In this document: in pieces, positions 53,160 to 54,697 of the stretch
How positions within the stretch are numbered: position 1 is the first letter of the stretch
Layout of the letters: each line of letters opens with the position of its first letter
Assembly (NCBI GenBank): GCA_964569425.1
Contig: CAZMVD010000016.1
Span: 1 to 54,697, forward strand
Reading direction: 5' to 3'
Source of the DNA: JACQXM01 sp964569425
Lineage (GTDB): Bacteria; Planctomycetota; Phycisphaerae; UBA1845
DNA: 54,697 bases
The notes under the pieces: model-generated
Databases searched by the model: none
Told to the model about the DNA's origin: nothing
What the model saw: the letters and a program-made list of their open reading frames with translations, nothing else
Program-made: the position numbers and the translations under genes

Positions 53160-54697
53160 TTACGTTCCGATCCGCACTGTCCCGCCGTTGGCGATGAGGG
53201 TCAGCTGTTTGTTTAGCGTCGGGTTTTCCAGGTAATTGCCCGCCTGGATTTTGATGCGCAGGCCGTTCCACGCGGCACTGTGCGCCTGGCTGACGAACTT
53301 GTACGGCGCGCCCGGCGTTCCATTGCCCAACACGCTCGCCGAGGAGTTCACGTGCATGGTGCCGCCGATTTGCAGCCAGCGGCTGATGAGCGGGTGGGTG
53401 GTTTCGAATTCGCCGTATTGGAAGACGAACTCATCGAGGTTGCTGCACGCGATGTCCTCGCCGGCACAGGCGACGATGACGCAGCAGTGCCCGAGCAACT
53501 GGCCGGCCAGTTGCCCGGACGAATTGAAGATTCCCGAGCCGCTGGAGCCGCCCTCGATGGCGCCGTCCAGAATGTCGTAGTAGTCGTAGTCCGAGCTGTC
53601 TCCGCAGAACTCGCAGCCGGGGCAGAAGCCGACCGTTTCGAAGTTCGAGTAGCGCTTCCAGCTTCCTGCCGGGTGGTGAATGCCGTAGGCGGGGTCCGGG
53701 TGCCCCGTGGTCCAACCCGCCAGCCCGATGCCGCCCGGCAAGCCGCCGTTGAGCTGGATAAACGCCATGTCGTTGCCGCCGCTCGTCGGGTTGGTGCGCC
53801 ACAGGGTGCCGCCGGTGTTGCTCGGGAGGTTGGCGAACGTCGGCAGCGTCCCGCCGCACGACGCCCGCTGCCAGAACCAAGTCACTTCCAGTGTGTTTAC
53901 CACCGATTGCGTGTCCGTGCAGTGGTACGCCGTCAGAAAATAGGGAACCACCGTTTCGTTGTCCTGGTCATTGAGCAACGTTCCGGTGCAAACCCTGCTT
54001 ACGCCGTTCTTGATGTAGTTCATCCGGCCCGTCGCCTGCCGCGCAAAGGTGTTCACGCTGTGGCACATGACGTCGTTGTGGCAGCCCAGCGGACCGCCCT
54101 GCGCTTCGGCGATGCCGTCCAACCCATCCTCCGCGTCGAACACCCGGTCAAAGTGCAGCACTTCCGGTACTTCGAATTGAACGTCATCATCCGGTCCGGC
54201 CACGATTTCGATGAACGCGATGTCTCCCGGCACGCTCGCCGACCAGAAATCGCCGTCGCCGTTGTATCCAAACTCCGTGTACGGCCCGCGCACCACCGTT
54301 TCGCCGTCCCACGGCGCGTAGACGATCGCCTGGCCGCGCCCCACGTCGAACCCGGTGAAGTGGACGCGCAGCGCGTGCGCCCCGGGTGATGAAACCGCCA
54401 AGGTCCACATCAGACGTCCGTCGGCCAGCTCGGTTTCTACCGCCGTTTCGATTCCCGCCGCGGCAAGGTTGGTGGGATCAATCGGCCGTACCAACCCGAC
54501 GCGGACGGGGCCCGGCGTCGCGGTGACCTCCGCGGCCGCCTGGGCGTCGGCGGCGTCCACTTCTGCCTGGGTCAGGTTGGAAAGCGTGAAGATGTTCACG
54601 CTGTCGCGGAACGCAACGGCGCGGTTCGGGCTCTCCAGAAGCACAACCCGGGCCGTCGGCGCCAGTGCACCGTCCGGCACGATGTCCCCGTGCCACT
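53160..54697 (-). CDS. Secreted trypsin-like serine protease, N-terminus cut by window edge
   Basis: The visible 512 codons lack the signal peptide; the frame is open at the right edge. Pro-domain LRVHFTGFDVGRGQAIVYAP and FWSASVPGDIAFIEIVAG; protease core with HNDVMCHS, His in YFLTAYHCTD, Asp in SGGNDMAFIQLNG and Ser in IEGGSSGSGIFNSSG. A Cys-rich insertion CPGCEFCGDSSDYDYYD is present. The C-terminal WNGLRIKIQAGNYLENPTLN...LIANGGTVRIGT tail is shared with the protease at 50709. Confidence 0.9.
   Translation of the reverse strand, partial: WHGDIVPDGALAPTARVVLLESPNRAVAFRDSVNIFTLSNLTQAEVDAADAQAAAEVTATPGPVRVGLVRPIDPTNLAAAGIETAVETELADGRLMWTLAVSSPGAHALRVHFTGFDVGRGQAIVYAPWDGETVVRGPYTEFGYNGDGDFWSASVPGDIAFIEIVAGPDDDVQFEVPEVLHFDRVFDAEDGLDGIAEAQGGPLGCHNDVMCHSVNTFARQATGRMNYIKNGVSRVCTGTLLNDQDNETVVPYFLTAYHCTDTQSVVNTLEVTWFWQRASCGGTLPTFANLPSNTGGTLWRTNPTSGGNDMAFIQLNGGLPGGIGLAGWTTGHPDPAYGIHHPAGSWKRYSNFETVGFCPGCEFCGDSSDYDYYDILDGAIEGGSSGSGIFNSSGQLAGQLLGHCCVIVACAGEDIACSNLDEFVFQYGEFETTHPLISRWLQIGGTMHVNSSASVLGNGTPGAPYKFVSQAHSAAWNGLRIKIQAGNYLENPTLNKQLTLIANGGTVRIGT

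Overview
This is a GC-rich chromosomal segment that looks like a member of the Planctomycetota, probably Phycisphaerae or a related uncultured lineage. The evidence is a group of large secreted proteases built from about 40 DCNGNGVPDECD-type calcium-loop repeats, C-terminal dockerin-like tails, a Lol lipoprotein export module, and a polar-flagellum operon arranged flgF-flgG-flgA-flgH-flgI-flgJ-flgN-flgK-flgL-fliW-csrA-fliC. One run of ten N (41376-41385) marks an unresolved assembly gap. No rRNA, tRNA, CRISPR array or insertion sequence was recognised.

Layout. 1-8.4 kb: an ABC-F ATPase cut by the left edge, a BamE-like lipoprotein, a pseudo-receiver/GGDEF signalling pair, LolC/E plus LolD, and a class IV aminotransferase. 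8.4-15.5 kb: a small lipoprotein, FolE, an AI-2E family permease, an inositol-phosphatase family enzyme, a 40-residue membrane protein, a 2-hydroxyacid dehydrogenase, a methyltransferase and an S66 peptidase. 15.5-18.2 kb: hppD followed by two compact toxin-antitoxin modules (PIN plus partner; MntA-HepT). 18.8-19.35 kb: a gene-free cluster of eight parS-type sites. 19.5-24.5 kb: a beta-CASP RNase, a promoter-to-terminator small RNA or leader unit, pyrK, tdk, yggS and trmB. 24.9-37.6 kb: the flagellar operon behind a sigma-54-like promoter. 37.6-54.7 kb: secreted proteases and associated extracellular proteins on the minus strand, interrupted by murD and frr.

Two places stand out. First, the last codons of hppD occur three times, at 15520, 16276 and 17062, and bracket the two toxin-antitoxin pairs. 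This gives two cassettes of about 0.75-0.8 kb, each made of one toxin-antitoxin operon plus one hppD 3'-end copy. The copies differ mostly by synonymous or conservative changes, as expected if each was once the 3' end of a working hppD allele. The inference is stepwise insertion of toxin-antitoxin cassettes at the 3' end of a housekeeping gene. Second, 18771-19343 holds four perfect 16-bp parS palindromes, one with a single mismatch, and three copies of a symmetrical variant (TGTTTCGCGCGAAACA), all spaced 66-90 bp apart. This is a strong candidate for the chromosomal centromere, with an unexplained second site class.

The flagellar genes are tightly coupled by ATGA/GTGA overlaps and finish with fliW-csrA-fliC, the partner-switch arrangement that controls flagellin translation. 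The secreted proteins on the right share a protease plan (trypsin-like or subtilisin-like core, beta-rich accessory domains, short C-terminal tails), which suggests a common export or surface-attachment route.
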